A stretch of DNA of 64,000 nucleotides, taken from contig NZ_SRLE01000003.1 in NCBI RefSeq assembly GCF_004745945.1, positions 1 to 64,000 on the forward strand, read 5' to 3'. Origin of the DNA: Mangrovimicrobium sediminis. Its GTDB lineage: Bacteria > Pseudomonadota > Gammaproteobacteria > Pseudomonadales > Halieaceae. The notes beneath the pieces were generated by a model, which saw nothing but the letters and a program-made list of their open reading frames with translations, was not told where the DNA came from and did not search any database. Numbering within the stretch: position 1 is the first letter of the stretch; each line of letters opens with the position of its first letter. Shown here in pieces: positions 31,019 to 39,709 of this stretch. A program made the translations under genes and the position numbers.

Positions 31019-31996
31019 ATGGCGTACCTGAGTAAATGGCTTGTAGCAGGCGGGCTGGTCCTGGTGACCAGCCCGTTCTGTTTTATGGCGTCGGCACAGG
31101 ACTATGTCGATGTCGAGGCGGAGCGCGGTAGCCGCACCACGCCGGCGACACCGGACACCGCAACCCCGACGACACCCGAAGCGTCCAGCCCGAGCCAGGG
31201 CGACTACGCCTATCCCGATTCCTTCAGCACCGCCCCGGCAGACGCTGGCGGCCCGGCCCCGGCCACCAGCTACGGTCTTGGCGGCTCACCCGCCGGCCCG
31301 GTAGTGACCGCGGCACCGCCGACAACCGGCGCGGCACCGGTGGCAGGCGCAGCCGGCAGCGGCAACATGGGCACCCTGTTCCTGGAAGTACAGCAACTGC
31401 GCCAGGACGTCATGCGCCTCAACGGTATCGTCGAGGAGCAGGCCAACGAGTTGCGCGAATTGAAAGCCCAGAGCCTGGAGCGCTATGTCGATATGGACAA
31501 GCGCATCAGTGCCCTCGGCGGCGGCGCCGCAGCGCCAACCACCAGCACCAACACCAGCACCATTACCGCAGGCGGCGGTGCCGCGGCCATGGGCAAGAGC
31601 GCCGAACTGCCCGGCGAGTCCGACGCCTACCGCGCGGCCTACGCGCTGGTGCGCAGCCAGTCCTTCGACAAGGCGGTAGACGCGTTCAACCAGTTCCTGC
31701 GCGATTACCCGGACGGCAAGTACGCGCCCAACGCCCACTACTGGCTCGGCGAGCTCTACCTGGTGATCGACCCGCCGGACCCGGAGGCCTCGCGCCAGGC
31801 GTTCACCCTGCTGCTCAGCGAGTACCCGGACAACCCGAAGGCACCAGACGCCATGTTCAAGCTGGGCAAGGTGTATTTCCTCAAGGGCAACCGGGCGAAA
31901 TCCCGCGAGTACCTGGATCGCGTGATCAGCGACTACGGCAGCACCAGCAACTCCGCCGTGCAGATGGCGCGGGACTTCATCGACGAGAACTTCTAG
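31019..31996 (+). CDS. cpoB: Tol-Pal associated protein CpoB/YbgF
   Basis: This periplasmic protein links Tol-Pal function to septal peptidoglycan synthesis in E. coli. The 325-residue product has a signal peptide (about 1-27), a long disordered Pro/Thr/Ala region (about 30-115), a coiled-coil trimerisation segment (LFLEVQQLRQDVMRL to about residue 165) and C-terminal TPR repeats (AYALVRSQSFDKAVDAFNQFL, YWLGELYL, AMFKLGKVYFLKGN). The disordered stretch is longer than in E. coli. It closes the tol-pal operon. Confidence 0.93.
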   Translation: MAYLSKWLVAGGLVLVTSPFCFMASAQDYVDVEAERGSRTTPATPDTATPTTPEASSPSQGDYAYPDSFSTAPADAGGPAPATSYGLGGSPAGPVVTAAPPTTGAAPVAGAAGSGNMGTLFLEVQQLRQDVMRLNGIVEEQANELRELKAQSLERYVDMDKRISALGGGAAAPTTSTNTSTITAGGGAAAMGKSAELPGESDAYRAAYALVRSQSFDKAVDAFNQFLRDYPDGKYAPNAHYWLGELYLVIDPPDPEASRQAFTLLLSEYPDNPKAPDAMFKLGKVYFLKGNRAKSREYLDRVISDYGSTSNSAVQMARDFIDENF

Positions 31997-32017
31997 GCCC
32001 GCGGGCCCGGAGGCGGT

Positions 32018-32686
32018 ATGTCGGACACCCTGGTGCACAGCGCCGATGCCCTGCGCATCACCGAAATCTTCTACTCCCTGCAGGGAGAGGCGCGCACCGT
32101 GGGCCTGCCCACGGTGTTCGTGCGCCTGACCGGCTGTCCCCTGCGCTGTACCTACTGCGACACCGCCTACGCTTTCAGCGGCGGTGAACTGCGCAGCTTC
32201 GAGGATATCCTCGCAACTGTTGCCAACTACCGGCCGCGCTATGTCACCTTGACCGGCGGTGAACCCCTGGCCCAGCCGGGCTGCCTGCGCCTGCTCACCC
32301 AACTGTGCGACGCGGGCTACGAGGTCTCGCTGGAAACCGGCGGCGCGCTCAGCGTGGCGGGCGTTGACCCGCGGGTAGTTAAAGTGGTGGACCTGAAGAC
32401 ACCGGCCTCCGGCGAACTGGCGCGCAACGACTACGCCAACATGGCGCTGCTCGGCCCGGCGGACCAGGTCAAGTTCGTCATCTGCAACCGTCAGGATTAT
32501 GACTGGGCCCGCCTGATGCTGGACCAGTACGATCTGGCGCAGCGGGTCTCCGACGTGTTGTTCTCCCCCAGTCACGGCCAGCTCGAAGGGCGCACCCTGG
32601 CCGAGTGGATACTGCAGGACAACCTGCCGGTGCGCCTGCAGCTGCAGTTGCATAAACTTCTCTGGAACGATGCCCCGGGGCACTGA
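32018..32686 (+). CDS. queE: 7-carboxy-7-deazaguanine synthase
   Basis: QueE is a radical SAM enzyme that converts 6-carboxytetrahydropterin to 7-carboxy-7-deazaguanine in the queuosine pathway. The 222-residue product has the CxxxCxxC cluster motif CPLRCTYC and GGEPLAQ. A GGAGG-like site lies before the ATG at 32018. It lies 21 nt after cpoB and directly precedes queC, the next pathway enzyme. Confidence 0.95.
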   Translation: MSDTLVHSADALRITEIFYSLQGEARTVGLPTVFVRLTGCPLRCTYCDTAYAFSGGELRSFEDILATVANYRPRYVTLTGGEPLAQPGCLRLLTQLCDAGYEVSLETGGALSVAGVDPRVVKVVDLKTPASGELARNDYANMALLGPADQVKFVICNRQDYDWARLMLDQYDLAQRVSDVLFSPSHGQLEGRTLAEWILQDNLPVRLQLQLHKLLWNDAPGH

Positions 32687-33373
32687 ATGAGCGACCAACC
32701 GCGCGCCGTGATCCTGGTATCCGGCGGACTCGACTCCACCACCGTGCTGGCCATGGCGCGCCAGCAGGGCTACGCCTGCTATACCCTGAGCTTCGACTAC
32801 GGCCAGCGCAGCCGCGCCGAATTGCTCGCCGCCGAGCGCGTGTCCGCGGCCCTCGGTGATGTCGAGCACAAAGTGGTGAAGCTGAACCTGGACAGCATCG
32901 GCGGTTCGGCGCTCACCGATCACAGCATCGCCGTACCGGAGGAGGCCACCGAGGGCATCCCCGTCACCTATGTGCCGGCGCGCAATACCGTGTTCCTCTC
33001 CATCGCCCTGGGCTGGGCCGAAGTGCTCGGCGCGCAGGATATCTTCATCGGCGTCAATGCCGTGGACTATTCGGGCTACCCGGACTGCCGGCCGGCCTAC
33101 ATCGCGGCCTTCGAGGCCATGGCTAACCTCGCCACCCGCGCCGGCGTCGAAGGCGAAAAGCTGACTATCCACGCCCCGCTGATGGACCTGGGCAAGGACC
33201 AGATTATCCGCGCCGGTACCGAGCTGGGGGTGGATTATGCCCTGACCGTGTCCTGCTACCAGGCGACGGAAGACGGGCTGGCCTGCGGCCGCTGCGACAG
33301 CTGTCGCCTGCGTCGCGAGGGGTTCGCCGACGCGGGGGTGACGGACCCGACCCGCTATGCCGGCGCGAGCTGA
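32687..33373 (+). CDS. queC: 7-cyano-7-deazaguanine synthase
   Basis: QueC converts the carboxy-deazaguanine made by QueE into preQ0 using ATP and ammonia. The 228-residue product has the PP-loop ATPase motif VSGGLDSTT near the N-terminus and a C-terminal zinc site with the [11 protein letters not shown] cysteines. Start and queE stop are adjacent, so the two are co-translated. No preQ1 riboswitch is seen upstream. Confidence 0.96.
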   Translation: MSDQPRAVILVSGGLDSTTVLAMARQQGYACYTLSFDYGQRSRAELLAAERVSAALGDVEHKVVKLNLDSIGGSALTDHSIAVPEEATEGIPVTYVPARNTVFLSIALGWAEVLGAQDIFIGVNAVDYSGYPDCRPAYIAAFEAMANLATRAGVEGEKLTIHAPLMDLGKDQIIRAGTELGVDYALTVSCYQATEDGLACGRCDSCRLRREGFADAGVTDPTRYAGAS

Positions 33374-33411
33374 AAACGGCCGGGGCAGCGCCTTCCCGCG
33401 GCCAAAAAAAT

Positions 33412-33432
33412 GCCCGCCCCGGGCTTGTGTTT
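33412..33432 (+). terminator. Weak hairpin after queC (possible terminator)
   Basis: GCCCG/CGGGC with a 3-nt loop follows an A-run and is followed by TTGTGTTTT. The stem is only 5 bp, so termination would be partial. It overlaps the proposed tRNA promoter. Confidence 0.35.
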
Positions 33433-33452
33433 TCGAGCTAAATCCGTAAGAT
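33425..33452 (+). promoter_or_regulatory. Putative promoter of tRNA-Lys
   Basis: TTGTGT at 33425 and TAAGAT at 33447 are 16 nt apart, 13 nt upstream of the tRNA 5' end, which is a typical layout for a single tRNA gene. Confidence 0.5.
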
Positions 33453-33465
33453 ACGCTGCTCTTTC

Positions 33466-33541
33466 GGGCCGTTAGCTCAGTTGGTAGAGCAGTTGGCTTT
33501 TAACCAATTGGTCGCTGGTTCGAGCCCAGCACGGCCCACCA
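33466..33541 (+). tRNA. tRNA-Lys (anticodon TTT)
   Basis: A 76-nt cloverleaf is complete: acceptor GGGCCGT pairs with ACGGCCC, the D-loop has TAGCTCAGTTGGTAGAGC, the anticodon loop is CTTTTAA (TTT), the T-arm has GGTTCGAGCC, and CCA is encoded at 33539-33541. An intrinsic terminator follows at once, so it is a single-gene unit. Confidence 0.97.
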
Positions 33542-33548
33542 TTTTCCG

Positions 33549-33584
33549 AAAGGGTTAGCGGTTTATCACCGCTAGCCCTTTTTT
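33549..33584 (+). terminator. Rho-independent terminator of tRNA-Lys
   Basis: A 14-bp stem (AAAGGGTTAGCGGT with its complement, one wobble) and a 5-nt loop are followed by a T-run, 8 nt after the tRNA. Confidence 0.92.
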
Positions 33585-33686
33585 GTTGGCCCGTCCCCTC
33601 CAGCCGTATCTCGCGCCCGTTGCCCGCCGGTTCAGCCTTCTTTGGCGGGCTGCTCGCAGGGACGGAACCCGGGTTAGCCGCTGCGC

Positions 33687-33980
33687 TCAGATCGACGTGG
33701 CCAGGAGCAGAACGCAGCTGCCGCAAGCAGTGACGACTGCGCTGATCACCAGGGCCAGGGGCAGGATGTCGAAGATCTGCGGCCAGGCGCCATTCGGGCT
33801 GCTCCGTGACCGATGCTGTGGCGCATTCGCCGATTGGGTGGGTACCGGATCCGCCACGGTGGCGTGGCCGGTCATGTCCCCTGTCCATAGGCGTGGCGTG
33901 CTTGCATCCGTCAACGTCGGGCCAATCCAGGGTGTTGGCATTGTCGGTGTCTGCGCGAACTTTCCATTCTGGCTATCCAT
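33687..33980 (-). CDS. Small protein with C-terminal membrane anchor, function unknown
   Basis: The 97-residue product is hydrophilic and proline/threonine-rich for about 65 residues. It ends in one hydrophobic segment (about 70-95, LPLALVISAVVTACGSCVLLLATS), which suggests a tail-anchored or single-pass protein. An AGGAG box lies 5 nt before the ATG at 33980, which is why I prefer this strand over a longer overlapping frame on the plus strand. It is divergent from the SARP-hydrolase gene. I do not recognise a family. Confidence 0.6.
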   Translation of the reverse strand: MDSQNGKFAQTPTMPTPWIGPTLTDASTPRLWTGDMTGHATVADPVPTQSANAPQHRSRSSPNGAWPQIFDILPLALVISAVVTACGSCVLLLATSI

Positions 33981-34127
33981 GCTAGTCTCCTAAACTTGCG
34001 AATCGGGTGTGGCACCTAACCGGTGCCAGGCGCGGCCAGTCTGTCCATGCGGCGTTGGACCGGGCGTGGCGATCCCGTGGTAAGCGCCGTTGTAATTACT
34101 TGTGAATTTGTTGGCTGGGCGGGGTTC

Positions 34128-35738
34128 ATGTCAGGGTTGGAAATACGCACGCTCGGCGAACTCGCCGTGCTATGCGACGGCGAGGCCCTCAAGTTGCCCG
34201 CGTCCCGCCGCACGCGCGCGCTGCTGGCCTACCTCGCCCTGACCGGTCGGCCACACCGCCGCGACCGCCTCTGTGAACTGCTCTGGGAAATTCCCGACGA
34301 CCCGCGCGCCGCGCTGCGCTGGTCGCTCAGCAAACTGCGTCAGGTGGTCAACGATGCGGGATGTGAGCGTCTCCGGGCGGATCGCGAGCGCGTCGAACTC
34401 GAGGCCGACGATTTACGCCTGGACATCGCCAACTACGCACAAGAACTGGAAGCGGAGTCAATTGGCATGCAGCGACTGGAAGCGTTGGTCGCGGTGCTGT
34501 CCGAAGGGTTGCTGGAAGGTATCGATATCCCGGACCAACCCCTGTTTCAGGAGTGGCTGCATGCAGAGCGTGAGGACGTGCAGCGGCTGCGAGGCCGCGC
34601 CGTCAGCCGCCTTGCTACGCACTCCCAACTCCCCCCCGGCCGCGCGGTTGCGCTCGCACGCAGCTGGCTTGATATCGAGCCGTTCAGTGTAGATGCCGCT
34701 CATCTGTGGCTTGCAAGGCTGGAACAGTTCGGCCAACCAGAGCAAGCCGCTGTGGCGCGCGAGGAATTGACCCGCCGGTTCAACAATGCCGGCATCGCCT
34801 GGTCCGCGCAGTCGCCAACCGCCCCGGCGGAGGAAGGTTCGACATCCGCGGGGACAGGCTCGACCCCGCGGCAATTGCTGGCGCGGCAGAAAATCCAATT
34901 CTGTCGTGCGTCGGATGAGGTAAATATCGCCTACGCCAGCGTCGGCAGCGGCCCGTCCATCGTCAAGGCCGCCAACTGGCTCAGCCACCTGGAACTGGAC
35001 TGGGATGCGCCGATCTGGTCGCCGCTGTTTCGCGAACTGGCGCGTGACCACCGCTTCATCCGCTACGACGAACGCGGCAACGGTCTTTCGGATTGGGATG
35101 TCGGCGATATCAGCTTCGACGCCTTCGTCGCAGACCTCGAAACCGTGGTGGACACACTGGAACTGGACCGATTTGCCCTGCTCGGCATTTCCCAGGGGGC
35201 GGCGGTGTCCATCGAGTACGCGGTGCGCCACCCCGAGCGCGTTTCGCGCCTGGTCCTGTTCGGCGGCTATCCCGCCGGCTGGCGCATCGATGCCAGTGCC
35301 GACGAGATCGCCGAGCGCGAGGCAGTAATGACCCTCACAGCGACCGGCTGGGGGCGAGACAACCCCGCCTATCGACAGATATTCTCATCGACCTTCATGC
35401 CCGGCGCCACCGCCGGGGAGCTGGCCTGGTTTAACGACTTCCAGCGCGCCACCACCTCCGCGGAAAACGCCGTGCGCTTTCTCTCCGCCTTCGGCGACAT
35501 CGACGTACGTGAGCAACTCGCGCGGGTGAGGGTGCCCACGCTGGTGATTCACTCTGCGGGTGACCGGCGCATCCCGCTGGCCACTGGCCGTGAGATTGCC
35601 ACGCGCGTTCCGGGCGCGGAGTTTCTCAGCCTGGACAGTGATGGCCACCTGCTGCTCGGCAGAGAGCCAGCGTCGGAGGAGTTTGTTGCGGCGGTGCGGG
35701 AGTTTCTGGCGCGGGACAGCAACGGCGCAACAGGCTGA
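34128..35738 (+). CDS. SARP-like transcriptional activator fused to an alpha/beta hydrolase
   Basis: The 536-residue product has two parts. Residues about 1-235 resemble SARP/BTAD regulators: a winged-helix start (LEIRTLGELAVLCDG, RTRALLAYLALTG, RDRLCELLWE, RAALRWSLSKLRQ) followed by the helical BTAD region. Residues about 265-530 form an alpha/beta hydrolase with FIRYDERGNGLS, nucleophile Ser355 in GISQGAAVS, acidic residue in SAGDRRIP and a likely catalytic His in DSDGHLLL. The hydrolase part may bind or process a small ligand to gate DNA binding. The start at 34128 opens the first SARP strand; an in-frame GTG at 34023 would add 35 residues of low similarity. This is a one-gene unit, and its target is unknown. 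Confidence 0.8.
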   Translation: MSGLEIRTLGELAVLCDGEALKLPASRRTRALLAYLALTGRPHRRDRLCELLWEIPDDPRAALRWSLSKLRQVVNDAGCERLRADRERVELEADDLRLDIANYAQELEAESIGMQRLEALVAVLSEGLLEGIDIPDQPLFQEWLHAEREDVQRLRGRAVSRLATHSQLPPGRAVALARSWLDIEPFSVDAAHLWLARLEQFGQPEQAAVAREELTRRFNNAGIAWSAQSPTAPAEEGSTSAGTGSTPRQLLARQKIQFCRASDEVNIAYASVGSGPSIVKAANWLSHLELDWDAPIWSPLFRELARDHRFIRYDERGNGLSDWDVGDISFDAFVADLETVVDTLELDRFALLGISQGAAVSIEYAVRHPERVSRLVLFGGYPAGWRIDASADEIAEREAVMTLTATGWGRDNPAYRQIFSSTFMPGATAGELAWFNDFQRATTSAENAVRFLSAFGDIDVREQLARVRVPTLVIHSAGDRRIPLATGREIATRVPGAEFLSLDSDGHLLLGREPASEEFVAAVREFLARDSNGATG

Positions 35739-35791
35739 TTTACCGGGGGACAGCAGGCGTTGTTTCTGGGGCTGTGAACCGGGCGTGCTGC

Positions 35792-36370
35792 CTACTCCGG
35801 CACAACATCCCCGCAATCCCCATCAACCCAACTCCCCGTCACCATAATCTGCTGCGTCATCTCCTGCTGCATCCCCCCCGGCCCGCTCATCATGCCACTG
35901 CCTTCCATCTTCATGGTGTAGCCGGTGGGTCCATCGGCGACCAGCTCGCCGGACATCTCGCCCGCGTAGCCGCTGCTGCCATCACAGCTGCCGGCAAATT
36001 TGACGCTGTTACTCGTTTCCCCGGTTTTGCTGAACGTGCAGCCGCCGTCGCCGGAGAGCTCCTGGAGCCAGGTATCCACGTCGCTCATGGACTTCGCCTT
36101 TTCCGCGGTCACGCAGCTCAGTTGTTCCTCTGAAGGGGCTTCGGGGATGGAGGCGTGGGCCTCAGGCGGCAGGCGCTCGAGCATCTGCTGCCTGGCGGCG
36201 CGCATCTGCTCCATGAAATCCTGCCCGTTGATCAGGATCTTGCTGCTGGCTTTCCACAGGCCGGGTCGCGGTTCCACGTCGAAGCTCTCCGCCCGGGATG
36301 GCGCGGCCAGCAGGCAGCCTCCGAGTGCGAGGAAACCCAGGGTGGTTCGGAAGTATCTGCGCGCGGTCAT
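35792..36370 (-). CDS. DUF3617-type exported protein
   Basis: The 192-residue product has a signal peptide (about 1-26, ending SRAES). Its domain begins with PRPGLWKASSKI and contains several cysteines, LSCVTAEKA and GGCTFSKT, and ends GSWVDGDCGDV. That matches DUF3617, small periplasmic proteins of unknown function common in proteobacteria. The open frame runs far upstream of 36370, but only from the ATG at 36370 does a signal peptide begin. It converges on the SARP-hydrolase gene. Confidence 0.8.
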   Translation of the reverse strand: MTARRYFRTTLGFLALGGCLLAAPSRAESFDVEPRPGLWKASSKILINGQDFMEQMRAARQQMLERLPPEAHASIPEAPSEEQLSCVTAEKAKSMSDVDTWLQELSGDGGCTFSKTGETSNSVKFAGSCDGSSGYAGEMSGELVADGPTGYTMKMEGSGMMSGPGGMQQEMTQQIMVTGSWVDGDCGDVVPE

Positions 36371-36817
36371 CGGGGGTGCCTGTCGTAGTGCGTGAGCGAC
36401 AAGTATAGCCGCTCCCCCGCCGGTCGAGTCCGGCGTGTGACAGCCGTACCGCTTGCCGTCGTCGTCGCAGCCGCGCGCGCGTTCGGGGCCGACCTCGAGT
36501 AACACCACAGGTTTGCCGCGCAGGGACGCAACTTTAGCCCGCCGCGACGGGACGTGTGTCACATTCTTCCCCATTCGCTGTTGGAATATCTCGGCCGAAA
36601 AACTATAAAGCCAATGAAAACAGCTGCTTATCAATGCTCCTGGAGGGCGTGCACCGCTCGCATTTTGGCCCTGTTCCGATAAATCTTTTTCCGCAGGCGC
36701 CGATGAATTAGGCAGGACGCGGAATCCACGGGACTGATTCGCGCGAGAGGGTGAGGGCCAGGATATGGGCTCAACCCCGGAAAGGAACACTGCAAGTCAG
36801 GGGCAGAGGCGATAATA
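36371..36817. other. Intergenic region upstream of the signalling island
   Basis: This 447-bp region has no credible gene, although a minus-strand frame stays open through it. An AT-richer patch at about 36570-36690 suggests promoter DNA, and the sigma-28-like promoter at 36680 lies in it. The remaining sequence shows nothing I can name. Confidence 0.5.
36680..36706 (+). promoter_or_regulatory. Sigma-28 (FliA)-like promoter ahead of the REC-GGDEF-EAL gene
   Basis: TAAATCTT at 36680-36687 and GCCGATGA at 36699-36706 are separated by 11 nt. The consensus is TAAAGTTT-N11-GCCGATAA, so 6 of 8 and 7 of 8 bases match with exact spacing. The start codon is 112 nt downstream. Confidence 0.55.
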
Positions 36818-39709
36818 ATGGATAGCGTACGTGTGCTGTATGTCGAGGACGATCCCGTCCAGGCGATGCTGGTAAAGCATCAGCTGGAGGACAAGGGCGT
36901 CTCCGTCGAGCACGTAGCCGGGGGTGAGGAGGCGTTGGCCCGACTGTTTGTCGCGCATTTCGACGTGGTTCTCACCGACTACTATATGCCGGGCATGAAC
37001 GGCGTCGAACTGATGCGGCGTATCGACGCCGCCGGTACCGACCTGCCGGTGGTGATCCTGACCGCGGGTAAAAACCTCGGCCTGGCCTTCGACGCCCTGC
37101 GCGAGGGTGCCACGGACTTCATTTCCAAGGACGACGACGGCGAGTACCTGTCGGTCCTCTACCAGGTGCTGTTGCGCGCTGTAGAGCGCCACTGCCTGCT
37201 GCTGCAATCGCGCGAATTCACGCAAAAGCTCGAGTACGAAAAGCAGCTGTCGTTTATCACGCTGGATGCCCTGAGCCAGGGTGTGGTGGTGCTGGACCAG
37301 CAAAACCGCGTGAAGTACAGCAACCGCTGCTTCCGCGACCTGTTCTCGGTACCGGGCAGCGTGGAGACCAGCGGCATGTCGCTGTCCCACTTCGCGGCTC
37401 TGCTGCTGATTCACGCCCGGGTGGAGGGGCACAGCGGTGTCGATGAAGTCGTTTCCCTGCTGCACCGCTGTATCGCCCAGGAAGACGAGCGCCTCGAGAT
37501 CACCCTGTACGACAGCACCCTCGAGTTGCACTGCGCGGCGCTGCACGACACCGGTCACGCGCTGACCTTCACCGACATCACCCACCGCAAGCAGGAAGCG
37601 GACACGCTCGACTGCATCATTCGCCTGGCGCCGGTGGCAATGATTGGCGTGGACCGCGACGGGCGCATCCTGCTGGCCAACGAACGGGCCGGCCTCCTGA
37701 TGGGCGCTGAATCACAGGAACTGGTGGGCAGCAATATCGAGGAGTTTGTGCCGGCCGGTGATCGCGGGCGACATGCACGCATCATGCGCGGCTTCTTTGG
37801 CGAGAGCGCCGCCCGGCGCATGCGCTCCGCGAGCGATGTCTATTTGCAGACCCGGCATGGTGAGCAGGTGCCGGTCGAGATCACGCTGAATCACATCCGC
37901 ATGGGCGAGGAAGAGGCAGTGCTGGCCACGGTGGTGGACATCAGCGCGCGCAAGGAGGCCGAGCGGGTCATGCTGCGCGCGCACCAGCTCACCCAGTCGA
38001 TCATCGAACACTCGCCCTTCAGCCTGATGGCTACAGACATCGACGGGCGCATCATCGCGGTCAGTCCGGCGCTTGAGCGCCTGTTGCACTACTCTCGCGA
38101 GGAACTGGTGGAGCGCGAGTCGGCGCTGCTGTTCCACCGCGAAGACGAACTGGAGGCGCGCGCCGTCGAACTCTCCGCGGAACTCGGTATCGAGCTTGGC
38201 GCCGACTTCGGCACCCTGGTCGAACTGGCGCGCCGCGGCGAGGTGGAGAGCCGCGAGTGGACCTATCAGCGCAGCGACGAGAGCACGCTGCCGGTCAACC
38301 TGACGGTGACCGCGCTGCGGGCGGAGGATGGCGAGATCAGCGGCTACCTGCTGATCGCCTACGATATTTCCGAGCAGAAGGCCGCCAACGAGTACATCGA
38401 GCATATCGCGCACCACGACGGCCTGACCGACCTGCCCAACCGCACACTGATGACCGACCGCCTGCAGCACGCCCTGTTGCGCATCAAGCGCTATGGCGGG
38501 CGCGTGGGTGTGCTGGTGCTGGACCTGGATCACTTCAAGCGCATTAACGATACGCTGGGCCACATGGCCGGGGACGAGTTGCTCAAGGTTGTCGCCGAAC
38601 GCCTGAAGCGCGCCGTGCGTGAAAGCGACACGGTGTGCCGCATGGGCGGCGACGAGTTCGTTGTGATCCTGCCGGAGATCCGCGACGAGAGCGATGTCGA
38701 GCGGGTGTGCGAGAAGATCCTCGAACTCATGGCCGAGCCGGTGGAGCTGTGTGGCCAGCGTATCGTGGTCAGCACCAGCATCGGGCTCAGCGTCGCGCCG
38801 CAGCACGGCGAGACGATCGAGCAGTTGCTGGAACACGCGGACACCGCCATGTACCAGGCCAAGCAACGCGGACGTAACGGCTACCAGGTGTTCAGCTCCG
38901 AGGACGACGGCAAGTCGGTGTCGGCCCAGCCCATCGAGCATGCGCTGTATTCCGCGTTCCAGAATGACCGCCTGAGCATTCACTACCAGCCGCAGATCAG
39001 CACCCTGGACGGGCACGTTACCGGGGTGGAAGCACTGGTGCGCTGGGAGGATGCCGATGGCGGCTGGATTCCGCCGGATCGCTTCATCCATCTCGCGGAA
39101 TCCACCGGCTTTATCGTCACCCTGGGCGACTGGCTCATGCGTCGTGCCTGCGAGGATATTGAGGCTTTGCGTCGTCGCCGCCATCGCGATTTCTCCGTCG
39201 CGGTGAATATTTCGCAGCGCCAGTTCTGGCATGCAGACTTCGTCGACTCGGTGAAGCGGGCGCTGCTGCGCACCGGCCTGCCACCGCAATCGCTGATGCT
39301 GGAATTGCCGGAGAGCCTGCTGGTTACCGAACTTCCGGCGGTGAGCGCCAAGCTGGAGGAACTGCACGCCTGCGGAGTGAAGCTGGCGGTCGATGACTTC
39401 GGCACCACCAACGCCTCCCCGGCCTACGCCTGCCGCTACCCGCTGGACATGATCAAGATCGACCGCAGCTTCCTGGCAACCGGTGAGAGAGGGCACCAGG
39501 TCACTGTCACCTCGATGGTCGCGGTGGCGCGTGAGCTCGGTGTAGAGGTGTTGGCAGAGGGTGTGGAGACGCCCGAGCAGCTGGAATTTATCAGTGCCCG
39601 CGGCTGCCACCGGGTGCAGGGTTTCCTGTATTCCCCCGCGGTGGCGGCACCGGTGCTGGAAGTGGCTATCAACCAGATTGAGAAGGTCGCGGCGCAGGTG
39701 TCCGTCTAG
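36818..39709 (+). CDS. Response regulator with PAS, GGDEF and EAL domains (c-di-GMP turnover)
   Basis: This is a 963-residue soluble protein. Residues 1-125 are a REC domain with acceptor Asp54 (VLTDYYMPGMNG). PAS-like domains fill about 140-530. A GGDEF domain carries an intact G610-GDEF active site (RMGGDEFVVI), so cyclase activity is likely. A C-terminal EAL domain has E738-A-L, ELPES and DDFGT; the loop after DDFG reads TTNASPAYACRY instead of GYSSL, so phosphodiesterase activity may be weakened. The next gene, a hybrid kinase with Hpt, overlaps its stop by one base and is the obvious phosphodonor. Transcription probably begins at the sigma-28-like site at 36680. No DNA-binding domain is present. 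Confidence 0.93.
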   Translation: MDSVRVLYVEDDPVQAMLVKHQLEDKGVSVEHVAGGEEALARLFVAHFDVVLTDYYMPGMNGVELMRRIDAAGTDLPVVILTAGKNLGLAFDALREGATDFISKDDDGEYLSVLYQVLLRAVERHCLLLQSREFTQKLEYEKQLSFITLDALSQGVVVLDQQNRVKYSNRCFRDLFSVPGSVETSGMSLSHFAALLLIHARVEGHSGVDEVVSLLHRCIAQEDERLEITLYDSTLELHCAALHDTGHALTFTDITHRKQEADTLDCIIRLAPVAMIGVDRDGRILLANERAGLLMGAESQELVGSNIEEFVPAGDRGRHARIMRGFFGESAARRMRSASDVYLQTRHGEQVPVEITLNHIRMGEEEAVLATVVDISARKEAERVMLRAHQLTQSIIEHSPFSLMATDIDGRIIAVSPALERLLHYSREELVERESALLFHREDELEARAVELSAELGIELGADFGTLVELARRGEVESREWTYQRSDESTLPVNLTVTALRAEDGEISGYLLIAYDISEQKAANEYIEHIAHHDGLTDLPNRTLMTDRLQHALLRIKRYGGRVGVLVLDLDHFKRINDTLGHMAGDELLKVVAERLKRAVRESDTVCRMGGDEFVVILPEIRDESDVERVCEKILELMAEPVELCGQRIVVSTSIGLSVAPQHGETIEQLLEHADTAMYQAKQRGRNGYQVFSSEDDGKSVSAQPIEHALYSAFQNDRLSIHYQPQISTLDGHVTGVEALVRWEDADGGWIPPDRFIHLAESTGFIVTLGDWLMRRACEDIEALRRRRHRDFSVAVNISQRQFWHADFVDSVKRALLRTGLPPQSLMLELPESLLVTELPAVSAKLEELHACGVKLAVDDFGTTNASPAYACRYPLDMIKIDRSFLATGERGHQVTVTSMVAVARELGVEVLAEGVETPEQLEFISARGCHRVQGFLYSPAVAAPVLEVAINQIEKVAAQVSV

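Noticed and set aside
31286-33172. A 628-codon minus-strand frame opposite cpoB, queE and queC
   Set aside because: It is antisense to three well-identified genes and has no family resemblance.
33583-33993. A 136-codon plus-strand frame after tRNA-Lys
   Set aside because: It starts inside the tRNA terminator and has no ribosome site; the minus-strand 97-residue gene has an AGGAG site and a clear membrane segment.
36807-36814. GGCGATAA just before the REC-GGDEF-EAL start as a sigma-28 -10 element
   Set aside because: There is no matching -35 at 11 nt, and transcription would start inside the gene. The site at 36680-36706 is far better.
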